Source: Thalassia testudinum
Lineage: Eukaryota > Streptophyta > Magnoliopsida > Alismatales > Hydrocharitaceae
NCBI GenBank assembly: GCA_037157565.1
Contig: JAZHRO010000003.1
Span: 72,170,501-72,234,500 of the forward strand
Length of the DNA: 64,000 bases
Direction: 5' to 3'
The translations under genes and the position numbers were made by a program. Below are positions 46,700-58,757 of the stretch, piece by piece (the stretch's first letter is position 1; each line of letters starts with the position of its first letter). Under the pieces are notes generated by a model, which was not told the DNA's origin, did no database searches, and worked only from the letters and a program-made list of their open reading frames with translations.

Positions 46700-47440
46700 C
46701 CTACTCAGGCCATGCTGTTATACCCTAATAAAACCAAATTACCTTTGCAAAGGGGCAATTTTTAATCATATGCACCCAATCTGCTTTATCAATTCGACAA
46801 AAGGGGCACAATGAGTCTTCAATCAGAAATTTTTTCAATAATGTTCCCTTTAAAGCCAGAGCATCAGTCACTGCTCTCCAAGAGGAATAATTTCGTTTTC
46901 AGAGCTATATCCTTCATATTCCAAACCTTTTTACAGCAGGCTATTTGTTTCTCTGTAAGACTAGAGTTGATTCCCTCTTCATTTAGCAAGATCATATACG
47001 CAGACTTAACTGAGAACTTCCCATTAGGATGTGGTTTCCATATTAGTAAGTCTTCTCCCATGTCTATGGGAGTACTTAAAATTTTTTCTACGGTCTTACA
47101 GCCAATGCTATTGGAAATTTTTTCTTCATTCCCGTTCTAATTTTGTTCATTTATCAAATCTACCACCTTTAATTCCTGGAGTATACTCTGTCTAATCGAC
47201 TTTTACTCTTTAGCCTTCAACCATGGATCACTCCAAATGTTTATATTCTCCCCATCTCCAACTAACCATAACACATTGCTGAAAAGCATACTTTTTATGT
47301 TCCCAAAAATTACCATCTAGGAAATACTTGCTTCTTATCTGATTTTGTTAAAGACCCTCCTTGGAGCACAATAACCAGCCCATTTTTAGTAAGAAAGCTA
47401 AAATTATTAGCCTTACCAAAGAGAATCTTTCTTGATGGTT
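46700..47440 (-). pseudogene. LINE (non-LTR retrotransposon) reverse transcriptase C-terminal fragment
   Basis: On the minus strand the remnant reads GDGENINIWSDPWLK (near 47250), then DLLIWKPHPNGKFSVKSAYM (47055 leftwards), KVWNMKDIALKTKLFLLES and CPFCRIDKADWVHMIKNCPF (near 46800). These are the W-rich linker and zinc-binding domain (zf-RVT) that follow the reverse transcriptase in plant L1-like LINEs. The polymerase itself and the endonuclease are missing. Frames are interrupted. It lies inside the CACTA element just before its right subterminal repeats. Confidence 0.8.
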
Positions 47441-48211
47441 GGTTAGCTGTCACAAAAGGTAATTCCTTGGTCATGATGACACTTTGGTGATGGTTAGGGA
47501 ATCATGACCAAAGGAACCTTCTTTCTTCCATGCCAACCTCTGGTCATGGTTATTAACCGTGACCAAAGCTCTCTCTTCGGTCAAGGTTTTACATTTGTGA
47601 CTAAAAGTCTTTGGTCGCAGTTTATAAGCATGACTAAAGCTACAGAACGTAGCAAACGGTGGGCTTTGGTGACGGTGGCAAGTTGGAACCATCACCAAAG
47701 CCCTATGCTTCGGTGACGATTCCACCAAAACTGTCACCAAAGGCTTGTGAACGAAGCTGCTGAGCCTACCTAACAGTGCGCTTCGGTGATGGTTTTATGC
47801 GAAACCGGCACCGAAGCATAGGGCTTTGGTGATGGTTCCACCTAAAACCGTCACCAAAGCCCCATGACAGAAGTTATAGAATGTAGCTAACGGCGGGCTT
47901 CGGTGATGGTTTTGGGTGTAACTGTCACCGAAGATTAGGGATTTGGTGCCGGTTTAACCAAAATCATCACCAAAACTGTCACCAAAGCTTAGAGATTTGG
48001 TGCCAGTTCAAGCAAAACCGTCACCAAAACCCGGCGGCTTTGGTGACGATTTTTGGTGGAACCGTTACCAAAGCCTTTGGTAACAGTTTTGCATGGAACC
48101 ATCACCAAAGACCCTTCCGCAACGCAACTTTTGCTATCACTAATTGGAAACAGTTATGAGTCATTTGGTTATGGTTTTTAACCATGACCAAAACCCTAAT
48201 TTCTTATAGTC
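47441..48211 (+). repeat. CACTA right subterminal repeats and terminal inverted repeat
   Basis: About 20 units of ggtgacggtt / aaccgtcaccaaag in alternating orientation, denser than at the left end, closing with ccctaatttcttatagtc. The alternation gives repeated potential hairpins. A few units read ggtcatggtt instead of ggtgacggtt, a second subtype. Confidence 0.8.
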
Positions 48212-49239
48212 ATTTTGTTGGCATCTCCATGATTATCTTTAATAATAATAACCATCCAAAAAATCATAACCCTCCTTTAGATCTCTCGAATAGAACTTGA
48301 TCGACAAATAAGTAAAAAATGCACATATCTATAATGAGCATGTCTAGTCAAGACCACGAATAGACCACATTGATCTGGTTTGGGCCCAAATCTCAAGTTT
48401 TAACTAGTTAGAATCTGCTCGCACTACATAACAAAGGGCTAATCACCAAAAGTGGCTTCCAAGATAGCATCTTCCCATCTCAACAAAAAAGTTGTCTTAG
48501 GTGACATGACTCAATAATAAGGTGGTAAAACCTGCAAAATGGTCACCGAAAATACACACCTAAATCTTCCTAATTTTGCTTGCTTGCTTCCTCGAACTCA
48601 CCATAGCTCAACAATAATAATATCTTAGTTTTGAAGATGGAATTCCCATGTAGACAACCATAGAAGAGTAGTCAATTGTCCCCCATACAACTCTATTTAA
48701 CTTTACCTCATTGCAAAGTGCAGTGGTGGCTTTACTCCCCTATTCTCAAACTTTTCTTAGTGACCACTCTTCCAATCAATATAAACCAACCAATGCTTAC
48801 TCATCACTTCTAGATAAACATGCATAGTACATCAACAATCAAAGCCTCCCTTACATCCAGAAACCCACTAATCTTCGAGTTCCAGCATAACAAGAAGATA
48901 CTGATGAGTGCAATCTCCAGAAAATTTGTTCCCCTCGTTATCGTCTGTTCACATCTTGGATTTGTCATCAAGTTTGATGGAAATCCCTAAGTCTATTGGA
49001 TCCCTAAAATAGTTGTAATAGCTACATCCATCAAAGAATAACCTGTTGAGATAGGGAATCAGTAGCAAATTGTGACAAAAGCAATTGAGCAATAAAATAA
49101 TTTTAGGCAACAGCAAATTGGTCAAAAGTAGTGCCAAAAGAAAGGGAAGTCAGGTGATTAAAGGTAACAGTGGATTGTTATTCATGAAGATGTATGTTCA
49201 AAAGAAAATTTGCAGCAACAAAATTTTACCATCCTAGTA
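48212..49239. other. AT-rich stretch, nothing recognised
   Basis: No gene, RNA or repeat array supported. A short minus-strand frame (48949-49137) has no family. Confidence 0.4.
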
Positions 49240-50345
49240 AATCAATGAAGCCATCTAAAAAGTACCGTTAGGTCTTTTACCATTTCATCCACTAAAATTC
49301 CATCCTTGTGTTTTCGACCAGTCATGTAAATGTCTACCCTAGTTGGAATTAGTGCATCTACTTTTGTCTAATGTTGCATATATTTGTATCAAGAGGTAAG
49401 CATTAACAAACTATTCCAATGTCAATAGATTGATATTAAATAAAAGCATGTTACCATTTCATTGATAATCCTAACAAATGTCTTTGTTCTAGTGCAATGG
49501 GAGTCATGTTTTAGCTGATTTTTCCTATTTTGCTCCCACATTTTCTAATCATGCAAGGGCATTCAAATAAAAAGGAGGTAATGTATTTGTCATAAAAACA
49601 TCAAGAAAAGTACAATTGAATTACATCAAGACAATCCCTAATGCTCATCACTAAACCAAATATGAGCAAGTGTAAGAAATTATCGTTTGTCAGTCAGAGG
49701 ATCTCCAACTGTATCCCAAATTTCTTTTGAGGATTACCTTTTGTCAAATACTTTGCTCTTAATTTCATTCCTCCTTGTCCTCCATTTTGTAGCAGCACTA
49801 CACATTGCATAGTTCCTTCTTTTTCATTCCAACACGACCAAACACAATCTTCTCCTACAAAACATATAATATTATTGGAAATACTTTCATTAACAAGGAA
49901 GCTAACAAAAGAGATGAACTATGACTACCTCTTAAACTTGAATGGCCTCCCTAATTGCTCTCTTATATTGATGTTCCATGCATATCCTACTAGCATATCC
50001 TATTGGGTTCACGCCATCTTCCAACACCCAAATTTCATTCAATAAGGTTGGTTCTCTCATATTGTTCGATTGCCATAAAGCTATTCCTATCACAATAAAG
50101 AGGAAAATGTAGGTTAAGTAAAAAACTAGATTAGCAACATATATATTTTTCTTCAAAAGAATTTGAGAAAAAGATTCTAAATGCACACCAAATGTTAAAA
50201 ATAGAAATTCACCTAGCTTTGAGACATCTTTCGATGACACTTGGATGCAGCACTTGGTAATGAGATAGAAGTTGATATGTCATCATCAAATTGGCCCCTT
50301 GCAATTGCAAGTTTTTTTCCTTTCCATGTATCAACCACTTTATAG
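49240..50345 (-). pseudogene. remnant of another CACTA second-ORF (Ptta/En/Spm) gene
   Basis: Minus-strand patches, right to left: VVDTWKGKKLAIARGQFDDD (near 50300), YASRICMEHQYKRAIREAIQ (near 49950), ATKWRTRRNEIKSKVFDK (near 49770), MWEQNRKNQLKHDSHCTRTK (near 49530) and PTRVDIYMTGRKHKDGILVD (near 49320). The last two correspond to the N-K-x-R-x-x-H...T and P-t-R-v-e...r-k-D-G-x-x-v-D parts of this transposase family. Intron-like DNA separates the patches. It is oriented opposite to the 30507-48211 element and no matching TNP2 gene is in the window. Confidence 0.5.
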
Positions 50346-51892
50346 TTCCTTTTCCTCCAAGCTTACCTAAGACAAAAAAGAAAAAGAATCATCAAAATAC
50401 ACATAACCATTACGATGTAAACTTGGCAATTGCCCTACATGCTGATTCAAGATCAAATTCCTAAAGCATAGACTTATGGAAATTTTATGTATATGAGAAA
50501 CCCATACATCATGAAGAAAAATTAAAAATACATCATGAACAAATATGTACCAAGTAATGATCTGGAATAAAGAGCTATAGGAAAAATAACAATTGTCCTT
50601 GTGAATGTAAAGATGAAGGATTCATGTACCAAATTGCTAGTTTGAGCATGTGCCTCATCTATTCCAAATTGCAACATGATTCTTACAACAAGGTGTTTAC
50701 AAGGGAAGTAGAAACTTTTGGGATACCCATGTTGATTTCTAGCATTGCAATTCGAACCTTTGGTTTAGGCATGCCAATTTGTTCCTGAAGGCATTGCCTT
50801 TATTGTTAGATTAATTGGATTCTTGACACAAAAATGTTATGATTCAAAAATATGCATTCCAATTCTATTTATTGCATCATAACATTTACAAGCTACAACC
50901 CGAAAGGTGGCTTAATCATAGAAAACTGAAGATTGCAATTGTAGGTTAATTCTAAATAGAAACTGGGTTTATAGGTAAACCACAAACCACAAGAAATTCA
51001 CATAATGGGTGACATGTTTTTAAGAAAAGACATAGCAAGAGAACTTATGGAGCCACATCAACTCAATTCATCTTTCTTCTCTGTCACCCCTTCTCCTACT
51101 AGAACAAAAATGACCTAATGTGATGTTTATTTAACGTCCCCACAAGTGAAGTAAATGTCACCATAAGTTTTTGCAGATGTTAAAAAAGTGTCACCATAAA
51201 CATCTCCTTAGGTGTGTCATTTTAGGTCTATATCGACATTAAAAATCAAACATTACCTAAAATATTTCTACTAACGTTAAATAAATGTTGACTATAACAA
51301 ATATGGGTGGATTAGAATACCGACTCTTACCATATTTTTTTATTTTTTACCAAGTATGGGAAATAATGAAGGAGGCAACCATCAATAAACTTCCCCCCGG
51401 TCTAAGTCTTCTTCCAATGATAAACACGCCAAAGTATAGGTGGAAATGAAAAGCCTTACCTTCGCTAGTTTTGAAATAAGGATCATGCCTTGGTGTGAAC
51501 TCCAAATTTGCTAAATATATTAAAAAGCTAGGTGGCAAAAATTCTTTTTTAAAGACAAGCCAGTTCACACCTACAAAAGAAAAATAGTCATGATACATGA
51601 TAAAGCGTGCACAAGAGGGAAGAACCCTAAATGAAACAAGCCATTCTCCCAAATGTGGGATATGGCAATCAACAAGGACTTAAACTTTTCAAGCATCATT
51701 TTAAGAGTTCAAAGTGAGTTTTAGAAGGTAGATGGAAAGGATATTTATGTTTAGATGACATCCCTTATATCTGATTAACATGCTATAATCGAGGAGAACT
51801 TAGCACGGGAGGGGTTGAAGAAGCACAAGAACCCTGCAGATGTCTTATTGCTGCTTTATGCTGAATAGGGAGGAAAAATCAGTTCCAACTTA
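50346..51892. other. AT-rich stretch with a possible transposon end
   Basis: At 51099 ctactagaacaaaaatgacc resembles a CACTA-type terminus (CACTAnAA), and 51120-51310 has loose repeats of aaatgtcaccataa. No partner end was found. A minus-strand frame of 101 codons (51347-51652) contains no recognised domain. Confidence 0.35.
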
Positions 51893-52672
51893 CTAGCCAC
51901 CCTTGCCAGATTCCCTCTTAGGCACTTCTTTGATCTCATCGCCAGCTTCTTTAAAAATGTTAGAAGTCTAAAGGGTCAATTTGTCTCTGAGAAGTTGCAT
52001 GATCAATATGTTGTCCTTGTATGATTCCAACCCAATGTATCCAACTTAGCAAAGGTCTTGTCAAAAGCTTGCTTGGCAAGGCTGTAGGCTTTATCTGATA
52101 GTTTCATGATCTCATAATAAAAGATCGTGAAGTTAAGAGCAAGCCTCAACCTGGTAGGATGTGTGGATGCAAGCTCCACCAGAGCAATATCCCAAGCTGA
52201 CTTGTACATAGACAGTGTGTTATCCGTAGACTCCTTCCTCTCCACTCTAGTCTTGAACTCCACAAGGTACTTGTGGTAGTAAACTTTCATCTTGAGATAG
52301 AAGACCTTGGACTTGGGGGAAGTGGTGAAGGAGAGGACGTAGGATCAAGGACCTTGAGGATGCTATCACAGATCTTGGTGAGCTCAGCCTCAATCTTCAT
52401 CCTATAGTCCATGATGAGTACCATGTGCTCCTCGTTCCCTCAGCTCTCCTTCTCAATGGAGGACAAAATCCTCCAAGAGGCCCTTCTCGCCCAAATCATT
52501 TTCTTCTATGGCACTAACAAGAGGTTATTCTCATCTCCACGATGAGTTCCTCTACCTCCATCACACTCTCCACCTTCTCCATGATCTCTATCATCTCCTC
52601 GTATCTCTTTGCTCGCTCCATCACCTTCGCTAGGTGCACGTTCTCCTCGCTGGACAACTCCATCGGAGACAT
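51893..52672 (-). pseudogene. 14-3-3 protein processed pseudogene
   Basis: From ATG 52672-52670 the minus strand reads [20 protein letters not shown] then EMIEIMEKV, and later [40 protein letters not shown], then [29 protein letters not shown] and MQLLRDKLTL, the last followed by a stop where W is expected. It ends at TAG 51895-51893. This is the full order of a plant 14-3-3 (phosphoserine/threonine-binding adaptor) over 780 bp, the family's usual length, with no introns. Stops and frameshifts occur around codons 55-110 and near the C-terminus. Lack of introns suggests retroposition, though no clear poly(A) tail or target duplication was found. Confidence 0.85.
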
Positions 52673-52981
52673 CATTGATCACACACCTACTTAAAAGGGG
52701 CGATCTCCTCCTTTAGTGGGTGTGAGGTCTATTTTGCTTTGGTTACACATGTGTTGGGATAGGCATCCTAGGGGGCAACACTTGCTTAAGGAAGAACCTC
52801 TAGTGCTTTCGGATATTAATCCTATGCTGAGGGTGGTTCGATGTCATTAGTCAAGGGTGGGTGGTTGACAGGGGGAGGGTGGTGTGGGGGTCATTAAGGG
52901 GATAGTTGAGAGAGGGGAGCAGGGGACAGGGGGTTGTTGGATGGAGGGGTAGATAGAATTGATGTCAAGGGGGGTGGCGGG
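52673..52981. other. G-rich spacer
   Basis: 5' of the 14-3-3 pseudogene (minus strand). The plus strand is G-rich with ggggtggt-type runs at 52850-52980. Nothing recognised; part may be the pseudogene's 5' untranslated sequence. Confidence 0.35.
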
Positions 52982-54891
52982 TTATGTGCACACATCTAAT
53001 TAGCCAAAGAATCCTATTTATGCATGTTCCTAGGTCTATAGAAGCATCATGCATTATAAATATTGCATAACATGCATCATCATGCACTTAGATTAGTTTG
53101 TACAAATTATAGGTTAATTTATCCATTTTGTGGCTATGGGATAGGGAAATATCATTTCAGAGCCTCAGATTGAAGATCCAACTATACGGATCTGATCAGG
53201 GTGACAATTGGAGTTCAACAACTTTGAGATTACCCCGATTGGCTCTGTAGCATCAGATGCAGTCCGAGAAAGATCAAAGGAGAAGGGGCAAGGTGGTGTA
53301 AAATCCAAACTTCAGACAACAAATCCAACTGCATGGATGGGTATGGATCGACAATCGCTGCCCAATGACGTGAAAATTAGCCTAATCCAACATCTGTGGC
53401 ACCATCTACAAGGCAAAGAAGATGGACGGCCATGATGGTGCCACATGGCACCATCACAGTTGCCCAACATCCCCAGCATCTCCTCTTCGTCGTACGATCA
53501 ATCCCAGCCATTGTATTTGGATCCAACGGCTGAGATTCACTCAAGGCCGTGCCTCATTTTCCTCTGCAGTTAAACACTAACACATCTGAGTCGTTGTATC
53601 TTCGTCCAATAACCAAGGGCGCTTAAGCATTAAATCATAAACATGACAAAAGAAGCCCCTTAGCATAGAGGGTAAGGCGCTACACCATCCAAGGTCATGC
53701 GATCGAACCTCCACTCTGTGCTTCCTCCTCCTATGCGAAGAATGAAATTCGATCGTCTGATCAAGCGCCAGTGGCTCTGATCAACGAATCGGATGGACGG
53801 GTGATTGGGCTCCCGATCTCACACTCTATCACCTGTGGTGGAAGCGCGAGCTATAAATTTGCACGAATGTGAGTTTTCAGCCACTGATGCTTGATCGAAC
53901 AGTGGGAAGAGAGGCTACGTCGCCTATTAATGTGTGAAGAGGAAGTGGTAGCGGCACAATCATGGCCGTCTGATCTTGATCGAATGGTCGAGATTGTACA
54001 AAACCGCTTAACGCATGAAGGCTGAGAGGCGTTGATGTTGTCCCTTCTAAGTGCTCCAATCTCCATCGCACAGCCAATGTTGCATGCAGTACTTCAGCAA
54101 TGCTTGCCTACTGTGACATTTATATCCGCCACTAAAGACCCCAACATTAATTTCTAGGCCTTAAAATACCCTTCTGCCCTCAATTTGCACACCTATAAAA
54201 AGGGCACCCCTACCACTCATTTCACCTTCCCTTCTCTTCGCCTCTCACCTCCTCGAAAGCTTTACTAGCTGGTCCTATACTTGGGATGCTCCATTAGAGC
54301 TATAGTAAAATAATTTTCCTATCTTCTCACCCCCTTCGTGGAGCATCCAACGGTTGTCTTCTTATAGTCGTTCAGGAAGCGGATCCCACCAGGATGTCGC
54401 CTTTCTTCGTCCTTCATCCTCTAGTTCTGTTCTCCCTCATCTGACATCACATCCCCATCGTGCGAGTGCTCCATCAATGTTGTTCATCCTGTAAGTAGCC
54501 ATCGAGGAGGATTTTCTCATCCCTCTCTTTTTATCACTTTTTGGTGTAGATTTCCGACTTTCTGGTGTAGCACGTCGATGTAATGTGCATGATTCTATCA
54601 TTAGGAAACATTTGTATATTCTCATCCTATTTTCTATTTATTTGTATTATTCTATCTCACTCTTCTAGTAGTTATTCTTTAAGTAGAATAGCTAGCATAG
54701 ATTAATTTCAACCAGCTAATCTGCTTTCGTGACAATAATTCCTACATGATTTTAAATTAAACGTTTGGCTCCCTATGTTCGACTTTGGACTCACTTTGAG
54801 TTTTGGTAAAATTATCTGGTTAACGGATTTTTTCGCGACTACATTGATAGCGTTTCAAACTCAAACTTAGCATAGGAAATACCATTCATCA
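52982..54891 (+). repeat. F 5' LTR, complete copy
   Basis: 1910 bp, start TTATGTGC (mutated TG), end ATTCATCA. TATA box CTATAAAAAG at 54193-54202. tRNA-like module at 53661-53711. The following bases ttttggtg (54892-54899) are the start of a primer site. Confidence 0.75.
53661..53711 (+). other. tRNA-like module in F LTR
   Basis: TAGCATAGAGG (A box, 53661-53671) followed by GTAAGGCG, and GATCGAACCTC (B box, 53701-53711), 29 bp apart. The first half (ccccttagcatagagggtaa) looks very like a tRNA D arm. Confidence 0.65.
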
Positions 54892-54899
54892 TTTTGGTG

Positions 54900-57800
54900 C
54901 ACGAAGAGTGAAATTTGACCATCCGATCAAGCACCAACAGCTTTGATCAGCGAATTGGATGGATGCATGATTGGGCTCCTGATCTCACTCCTAATCAATT
55001 GCACTAAAGGAACGAGTTGCAAAGGCATGCGAGCGTGAGTTTTTAGTTGATGCTTGATCAAATGACAGGAAGAGAGGCTACGTCGCCTCTTAACGTGCGA
55101 AGAGGAAGCGACAGTGGCACGATCGTGGCTGTCTGATCATGACCGGACAATCGAGATTACGCTAAATCGCTTAATGCATGATGGCTGAAAGGCATAGACG
55201 TGGTTGGTTTTGAGTGCTTTGATCTCCATCGCGCAGCTGACGTCGCACACGTAGCCTCAGCAACACTCGCATATACTAACATTTATATCTGTCGCTAAAG
55301 ACCCCAGCAGTAATTCTAATCCTTAAAAGACCTTTTGCCCTTAATTTGTGCACCTATGAAAAGGGCACCCCTACCACTCATTTCACCATCCCTTCTCTTC
55401 TACTCTCACCTCCTTCAATGCTCTACGAGCTGATCCTATACCCATGATGCTCCATGTTGTATGTGAACTAGGGAGGTTTAAGGATATGGTCATTATAGTA
55501 CACTCCTAAATCCCACAACAAACACTTAAATTTATAAACTCAAAATCTAATTAGAGTCTAACATTATTCGCAGGGAGAAATATAGAATTCACGTACTAAT
55601 CTCTATTTAGAATGAAAGAGCACATTAAATTGAGCATCAGATAGAAGATATTCAATGAATAAACTGGTCAGAATATTATTCAAGCATAGATCAATGTATC
55701 TCGTGAAATAGCATGGGAAAAAAAATTGTAAGAAATCTAAAAGTGGTGACTTAGATCACCATTTTTATCCTTCTAATTAGGCATATACCCAAGTATCGAA
55801 TTGTTTAAATTTCTAGATAGTATTCTCAATCAATTATTCCAAATCAACTTAGGTACTTAAATGTTCCCATTGCAGCACTGGTAGAATCAACCTCAAAGCC
55901 TTAGCAGAAGCTAATGCAAGTAACATAATAGAAGCACAAGGGTAATGGCCTCTAAAGGTTTTCTCTTCTTCAGGTCTTCTCAAGCACAGTGCAAGGCCAA
56001 CTCTCCTCAAGCCTTCACAATCACAGGGCCTACTCTCTCAGAGGCTAAGTATAAGCCTCTTCCTTCAACACATGTCCAATGTATTCTAAGATGAAGCAAA
56101 ACCCTCCCCCCTCCTCTCACAAATCCTCTTCTCTTTCTCTCTTAGAATTGGGGTGAATTAGGTTATACAGGCTGGTAAACGGGTCATGAACAGTGGCCAG
56201 AGCCACGTACGTAGATTGCGGGCGAGACGTGTTTAGATATGTGCAAGGGGGAGCTGACCCCCCAATGTCTTAGGAGGGAAGCAACAATCACAAATTCAAT
56301 TTATATCCAGTCGCGAGCCCCTCAACTAACGATGTGGGACTACTATCCCTACCTTCCTTGCACACGGTTGCAACTGTGAATCCTCTTCGATTGATGTTGC
56401 TACAGTAGTTGGTGTCTTCAATTGCAACTATGAGCATGCTCTTCGAGCAAATCCGCAGCACTTGGTTGTGGTAGCAAGGTTAGAGTAGGTTGGAGCAAGG
56501 CGATCAAAGGTGGAGACATTGAAAGCAATGGCGAGACCTGAAAAGTTGAACATGGGCTCAAAAGCCCCAATTATAGAGCTCAGGAGGATCGTCGAAGGAC
56601 GACGAAGGTAGTGGCAGTGTCCATATGGTGTGTGGGTTCGTGTGGTGGTCTGGCGTAGTCAAGGAGGTGGTGCGGAAATGGGTTTGTTTGGTCAGAGTTT
56701 TTGGATGGGTGGAACGTGAAATAGAAGGAGGGGTTTTGGTCATGGATGTATGATGTATGTTTTGGGAGTGTTGGTGAGTGATTTGGTGTGATATGGAGTG
56801 CAGAAGGTCACGTTGGACGTGGGGAAGATAGTGGCGTTGAGGGTGTGTCGACAGTTGAAACAGGAGAGGAAGGACTTGAACCTATTCTAGAGAGGGAGTG
56901 TTAGAAGTTGAGTTGACTAATGGACAAAGGGGAAGGTGGTCTGCACCGGCTTTGATTGGTCGGCATCAGAAAGGGAAAACTCTTTGGTTGAAAAGGCGAT
57001 GACAACAAGGGGGTCTGGGAGCTCCTACAGTTCCTGGCAAGGAGTAGAGGAAGGTGAGTAAAATGATCATGGTACTTATGGTATGTGCCAATGGGAGAGG
57101 AAATTAGAGGAAGTGACGTTGCTGGAGCTACGGTGGAGGTGGTCGGAGGGAGGGATTTGTTGAAGAGATGCAGCCAAACAGAGCTAAGGAATAAGGCCTC
57201 GCTATGGGGGACCTTTTATAGATATTAGGGCAAGCTTTACGCTAGGAAATAGGCTTGAGGAGCTTGGAATTTTAGAGAAGAAGATCCTTGATCTTGAGGA
57301 GTTTACACGAGCTCTGTGGATCAAATCAAGGTCTAAGATGTGACTTAGATGATTGGGGACTTCCTCAAAATCATTCCTTCCAAATTTGGAAGGAATTGGT
57401 CGAGAAATCTAGCGGAAATCCTAGATTGAAGCTTGGTGCGTTGGGTTCACATTGGTAATGGCAAAATGGGGCTTTTCGTGAAGAAGATGATAAACTTGGG
57501 CGGCCACACGCAACGAATTTCAAAAGTTAGGGGCTTAGATGTGAAGAACAGAGTTTAAATGGACTAAAATGCGAACTAGGTGAAGATGGACTCTGATTGG
57601 GCCCAAATTTTGGTACCAACCTAATTTGTACCCAATGAATTTGATGGTGAAGTTAGATTTAAGTTTTGACCAAGTTTGACTAGGAAATTTTCACAGAAAA
57701 CCAAATTAGGGAAGAAATCTATTTATGACTTTGTTTAAAGTCAAATAGGTTCAGATGGTCAAAGCAAGGATACAAAACCTATGGCAATATTTTTCTATGA

Positions 57801-58757
57801 ATTTTAGGAGGTTTAGATGAATTTTATTTTGACCAGATCTCTTTAATTTAAGCTGGTCAAAAATTAGGGTTTTGGTGCTGTATTGATTCTCGAAATGAGT
57901 GAAATCCTGTTTTGTCTATGTAGACCTACTTATTGGACTTTAATGCTCATTTGACCTTTGATTAACCTCTAGAAAACCCCATGGTTACTCTGCTTTCATG
58001 ATATGATGTTAAAACTGTAGAATTAACCCTGATTTAGTGTTCTCTCCGAAAGGAATTTTATGGAATTATGGCTCTCCGGCGATCATGTAGGAGCATTTAT
58101 CACTTGATTATGACTAACTAAAGCTAGTTATGGATCATGATGGTGTTACCATCACTCCATTAGAGTTAGAGTAAAATAATTTTTCCATCTTCTCACCCCC
58201 TACGTGGAGCATCCTACGGTTGTCCTCTCATCATTGTTCGGGAAGCAAATTCTGCCACAAAGTCGCCTTGCTTCATCCTCCTTCCATCAATTCCATTTTC
58301 CCTTGTACAGCATCTGATCCACATCATTTGGGCTCTCCATCAACGTGGCTCATCCTCCAAGTAGCCGTCGAGGAGGATTTTCTCATCCCTTTCTTTTTAT
58401 CACTTTCTAATTTAGATTTCTAGCTTTCTAGTGTAGCATGTAGTTGTAATGCACATGATTCTATCATTGCGAAACATTTGTTTACTCTCTCCCTACTTTC
58501 TCTTTATTTTTATTATTCTATCTCTCTCTTCTATTAATTATTCTTTAAGTAGAATAGCTAGCATAGATTAATTTCAACTAGTTAATCTACTTTCGTGACA
58601 ATAATTCCTATGTGATTTTTAATGAAATGTTTGACTCCCCATGTTTGACTCGAGACTCACATTGAGTTCCAGTAAAATTATCTGATTGGTGGAATTTTAC
58701 GTGACTACAACCATAGGGTTTCAAACTCAAACTTAGCGTACGAAATATCGTTCATCA
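54900..58757 (+). repeat. F second, partial LTR, split by D2
   Basis: 54900-55454 and 58160-58757 together correspond to 53736-54891. By eye identity to the first copy is about 85 percent, so this duplication is old. It ends TTCATCA and is followed by a full-length primer site. Confidence 0.75.
55455..58154. mobile_element. D2: 2.7-kb solo LTR
   Basis: Starts TGTTGTATG, ends GTTACCATCA, with a perfect 5-bp duplication ctcca at 55450-55454 and 58155-58159. Homologous along its length to D1 (8811-11505) and in the same orientation. No internal sequence, so a solo LTR. Its element family is not represented by coding sequence in the window. Confidence 0.85.

Larger units (their letters stand above)
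30507..48211 (+). mobile_element. CACTA (En/Spm) DNA transposon, 17.7 kb, with captured gene fragments
   Basis: The left end is CACTACAATGGAAGG and the right end, on the minus strand, GACTATAAGAAATTAGGG, both followed inwards by GGTGACGG-type repeats. Between them are the two genes typical of plant CACTA elements: TNP2/TNPD-like, then a Ptta/En/Spm second gene. Three aconitase exon fragments and a LINE fragment follow. The right terminal base is changed (G to C on the plus strand) and no 3-bp target duplication is clear (tgt versus att), so the element is old and immobile by itself. Confidence 0.8.

Noticed and set aside
47441..48211. CRISPR-like array of short repeats with spacers
   Set aside because: Units alternate in orientation, spacers are irregular, and the array sits at the end of a CACTA transposon in plant DNA.
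51347..51652. 101-codon minus-strand frame near the 14-3-3 pseudogene
   Set aside because: Open but with no recognised domain, and separated from the pseudogene by stops.
53661..53711. A real tRNA gene in the F LTR
   Set aside because: A and B boxes are present but acceptor and T stems do not pair, and related LTRs have decayed versions at the same place. Reported as a tRNA-like module instead.
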